DNA from: JAQWRV01 sp045564915
GTDB lineage: Bacteria > Pseudomonadota > Alphaproteobacteria > Rhodospirillales > Rhodospirillaceae
Assembly: GCA_045564915.1 (NCBI GenBank)
Contig: JBJLGL010000011.1
Location: 1-64,000, forward strand
Length of the DNA stretch: 64,000 nt
Direction of reading: 5' to 3'
The notes beneath the pieces are model-generated. The model did no database searches, was not told the DNA's origin, and was given only the letters and a program-made list of their open reading frames with translations. Below are positions 61,891-64,000 of the stretch, piece by piece (position 1 is the stretch's first letter; each line of letters starts with the position of its first letter). Position numbers and translations under genes: made by a program.

Positions 61891-63174
61891 TTAATTTATC
61901 AAATTTTGGCGGTATAGCGCCAAACCTTGAATCAAGTCTAAAGCGCGGGCCAACTGATAGTCATCGACATCTTCAGTAGTTCGGTCTCCGGCAGATTCTG
62001 CTTCAGGGACATCATCGGTTAGCGTATCGTTTTCGAGCGCTCCCCTAAGAGTTGATTCGCTTCGTCTGTTTCGAGCGGTAAGCCGTTCCACAGTAGCTGG
62101 CATAACAGTAATGTCCGGCTCAATCCCGGTGCCCTGAATCGATCGGCCCGATGGAGTATAGTAGCGTGCTGTGGTCAGTCTCATAGCGCTTGAGTCCTGC
62201 ATCGGCATGATGGTCTGTACGGATCCCTTGCCAAAGGACTTGGTGCCCAGAATGACAGCCCGGCCGTGATCCTGTAGGGCGCCTGCCACAATTTCAGAAG
62301 CTGAGGCAGATCCGTCATTGATCAGTACAACGATAGGCAGTCCATCGGCAAGGTCGCCTTTCTTTGCTGCCCGGCGCTCAGTCTCCTCGCTACGGCGAGT
62401 CCGGGTAGAAACAATCTCACCACGATCAAGAAAGGTATCAGTCACAGAAACGGCTTGATCCAGCAGGCCACCCGGATTGCTTCTTAAGTCAAGAACATAA
62501 CCTTTAAGGCTGCTCCCGAGCTCATTCTTTATGCTTTCAATGCCACTTTCCAGGCCGCTCTGCGTTTGTTCATTAAACGAGGTAATACGCAGGTAGCCGA
62601 TGTCGCCTTCGACGCGATAGCGAACAGAACGGATTTGAATGATTGCGCGTGTTAGTGTTACGTCAAATGGCTCAAGACCCACCCGGCGTATGGTGATAAT
62701 TATATCAGTGTCCACAGGCCCACGCATTAGTTCGACCGCTTCTCCTAATGTGAGGCCGAGCACGCTCTCCCCATCGATGCCCGTAATGTAATCGCCAGGT
62801 TGAATTCCAGCCATGAAAGCCGGGGTGTCATCGATCGGTGATACGACTTTGACAAATCCATTTTCCAATACAACTTCAATACCGAGTCCGCCGAACTCAC
62901 CCTTTGTTTGTTCCTGCATGTCTTCAAAACTTTTTGCAGATAAGAAACTGGAGTGGGGATCTAAAGAAGTCAGCATTCCATTAATAGCACCCTCTATCAG
63001 TTCTTGATCAGACACCTGTTCAACATAATCTTTACGGACACGCTCAAAGACATTTCCAAAAAGTTCTAGTTGTCGGTAGGTGTCCTCAGCAAACTTATCG
63101 TCATTTGAAACGGACTGTGCCTCTGCGGCACTGCAAGCTAAAGTACATAAAACTATTACAAATGTAAGGGTCAT
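61891..63174 (-). CDS. ctpA: carboxy-terminal processing protease (S41)
   Basis: 427 aa. Signal peptide VIVLCTLACSAAEA at the start, then the tail-binding N-domain, a PDZ domain (about 90-175: GLGIEVVLENGFVKVVSPIDDTPAFMAGIQPGDYITGIDG) and the S41 protease core. The catalytic Ser is in GSASASEIVAGAL near residue 291, with the Lys in TKSFGKGSVQT about 25 residues on. It degrades or trims periplasmic and envelope proteins. Its ATG overlaps the EnvC-type stop by four bases. The C-terminal 50 residues are acidic. Confidence 0.93.
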   Translation of the reverse strand: MTLTFVIVLCTLACSAAEAQSVSNDDKFAEDTYRQLELFGNVFERVRKDYVEQVSDQELIEGAINGMLTSLDPHSSFLSAKSFEDMQEQTKGEFGGLGIEVVLENGFVKVVSPIDDTPAFMAGIQPGDYITGIDGESVLGLTLGEAVELMRGPVDTDIIITIRRVGLEPFDVTLTRAIIQIRSVRYRVEGDIGYLRITSFNEQTQSGLESGIESIKNELGSSLKGYVLDLRSNPGGLLDQAVSVTDTFLDRGEIVSTRTRRSEETERRAAKKGDLADGLPIVVLINDGSASASEIVAGALQDHGRAVILGTKSFGKGSVQTIMPMQDSSAMRLTTARYYTPSGRSIQGTGIEPDITVMPATVERLTARNRRSESTLRGALENDTLTDDVPEAESAGDRTTEDVDDYQLARALDLIQGLALYRQNLIN

Positions 63175-64000
63175 CCACGGATCTCATTGTTGTTTGCTGC
63201 CAACCAAGGCAACGGATTAATAGGCTGGCCTTCCCGGCGAAACTCCAAGTAAAGTGAGGGCAAGCCACTAGAGGCCATAACACCCACAGGCTCTCCGGCC
63301 AATACAATTTGGCCAACTGTTCCATAAAAACGGTCCATACCGGCCAATAAAGTATGGTATCCCTCGCTGTGTTCCAGGATCAAGAGTTTGCCATATCCCC
63401 TAAATGGGCCGGAAAAGACGATAACTGCGTCAAATGGAGATACAACCTGTGCATCTATTAGTGTTTTAAACACGATTCCCTTTGCGCGGACGTCACCTTC
63501 TGTAGCCTCACCATAGCGCTGTGTGAGTCGTCCCATGACTGGTAACGGCAGAGTGCCACGAGCTTGTGTCATTGATCTGACTAACAATGGCGAAGCGGGG
63601 CGGCGAGCCACTACAATATCTACCGATGGAGTATTACCGTTTGGTGGTTTCTGAGCCGCAGGCTGCGCCACTTCTTTGGCTTGCCTCTTCCGCTCAGCAA
63701 TTACAATGTTAAGAAGGTCCCTTAGATTATAAGCCTCCTTAGATAGTTCTTCCATACGCTTTGCTGCATCGCTAGCGCGCTGCTCGAAACCCGCCCTTAG
63801 TTTAGCTTTTTCTGCAAATATTTCTTCCAATCGCGATTGAGCTTGAAGCAAGGCAGCAGCGTTCGCGGCGACGTCATTTCGGTGTTGAATGATCTCAATT
63901 TCAGTTTGATAAAGAGCGTCAAGATCAGTACGGAGTATAGCAGTATTTCTTGTCAAAGCTGGCACTGCCGCCGATAAAACTAATCCAGAGCGAATCGCAT
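63171..64000 (-). CDS. EnvC-type murein hydrolase activator (5' partial)
   Basis: The frame stays open to the window edge at 64000 (upstream codons read AIRSGLVLSAAVPALTRN), so the N-terminal signal and part of the coiled coil lie outside. Seen here: a coiled coil (DLDALYQTEIEIIQHRNDVAANAAALLQAQSRLEEIF, about 75 residues), a linker, and a LytM/M23 domain (GKLLILEHSEGYHTLLAGMDRFYGTVGQIVLAGEPVGVM). The M23 zinc ligands are missing (AKGIVFKT for HxGIDF, LYLEFRR for LHFEIR), as in EnvC and NlpD, so it should activate amidases at division rather than cut itself. Confidence 0.9.
   Translation of the reverse strand, partial: AIRSGLVLSAAVPALTRNTAILRTDLDALYQTEIEIIQHRNDVAANAAALLQAQSRLEEIFAEKAKLRAGFEQRASDAAKRMEELSKEAYNLRDLLNIVIAERKRQAKEVAQPAAQKPPNGNTPSVDIVVARRPASPLLVRSMTQARGTLPLPVMGRLTQRYGEATEGDVRAKGIVFKTLIDAQVVSPFDAVIVFSGPFRGYGKLLILEHSEGYHTLLAGMDRFYGTVGQIVLAGEPVGVMASSGLPSLYLEFRREGQPINPLPWLAANNNEIRG

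Noticed and set aside
63171..64000. EnvC-type M23 domain as an active peptidase
   Set aside because: The zinc-binding His and Asp residues are missing, as in known amidase activators.
1..64000. tRNA, rRNA, CRISPR arrays, insertion sequences
   Set aside because: No cloverleaf-like, rRNA-like, spaced-repeat or transposase sequence was recognised in any gap or strand; a dedicated scan could still find a small RNA.

Overview
The window looks like chromosomal DNA of an alphaproteobacterium, probably an uncultured, marine, Rhodospirillales-like lineage with moderate GC. The support is the block xerC-DUF484, a divergent transaldolase, priA, atpHAGDC, and then (opposite strand) EnvC-ctpA-DUF610 deacetylase-rppH, together with a DinB carrying an N-terminal zinc knuckle. 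The taxonomic call is inference from gene content and order. I saw no rRNA, tRNA, insertion sequence, phage gene or CRISPR array.

Layout. (1) 1-4766 (+): two tandem secreted FGE/sulfatase-modifying-factor-like proteins whose 5' ends are identical over 121 bp, a medium-chain dehydrogenase, a bicupin and an IclR regulator. (2) 4769-19142: an MFS exporter; a run of four exported enzymes made of two tandem paralogue pairs (two Tat-dependent flavin amine oxidases, then two class-C beta-lactamase-fold hydrolases with Ser-x-x-Arg instead of Ser-x-x-Lys); a TylF-like methyltransferase; a second MFS transporter; and three family-5 peptide-binding proteins with no ABC permease or ATPase nearby. (3) 19313-24463 (-): DUF1499 protein, coxM-coxS-coxG-like genes without a coxL, and a two-gene sodium:solute symporter (SSS plus DUF4212). 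(4) 24715-33824: dinB, chaC, an ABC exporter, sufE, a TPR protein, a bicupin, an exported VOC protein and gamma-glutamyltransferase. (5) 34415-47082 (+): a probable catabolic island with an isochorismatase-type hydrolase, an amidohydrolase, an acyl-CoA ligase, a DUF59 protein, a Tat-exported amidohydrolase, a branched-chain-type ABC importer whose binding protein is fused to its LivH permease, an FAD-linked oxidase and a flavin monooxygenase. (6) 47343-49367: rhomboid protease and PhyH-type dioxygenase. (7) 49532-64000: the conserved housekeeping block, ending in an EnvC-type gene that runs off the window.

How the genes fit together. The first 47 kb is accessory: exported oxidoreductases and hydrolases, binding proteins and organic-acid or peptide uptake, consistent with a heterotroph scavenging amino, peptide and aromatic compounds. 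Tandem paralogue pairs are a recurring theme (FGE-like, amine oxidase, serine hydrolase, peptide-binding proteins). The last 14 kb is ordinary core genome.

The least ordinary signals are the Ser-x-x-Arg hydrolase pair next to the Tat oxidase pair, the SBP-LivH fusion, the cox-type cluster lacking its catalytic subunit, the 121-bp identity tract, a decayed TPP-enzyme fragment at about 33898-33972, and several strong intergenic inverted repeats placed just upstream of genes.
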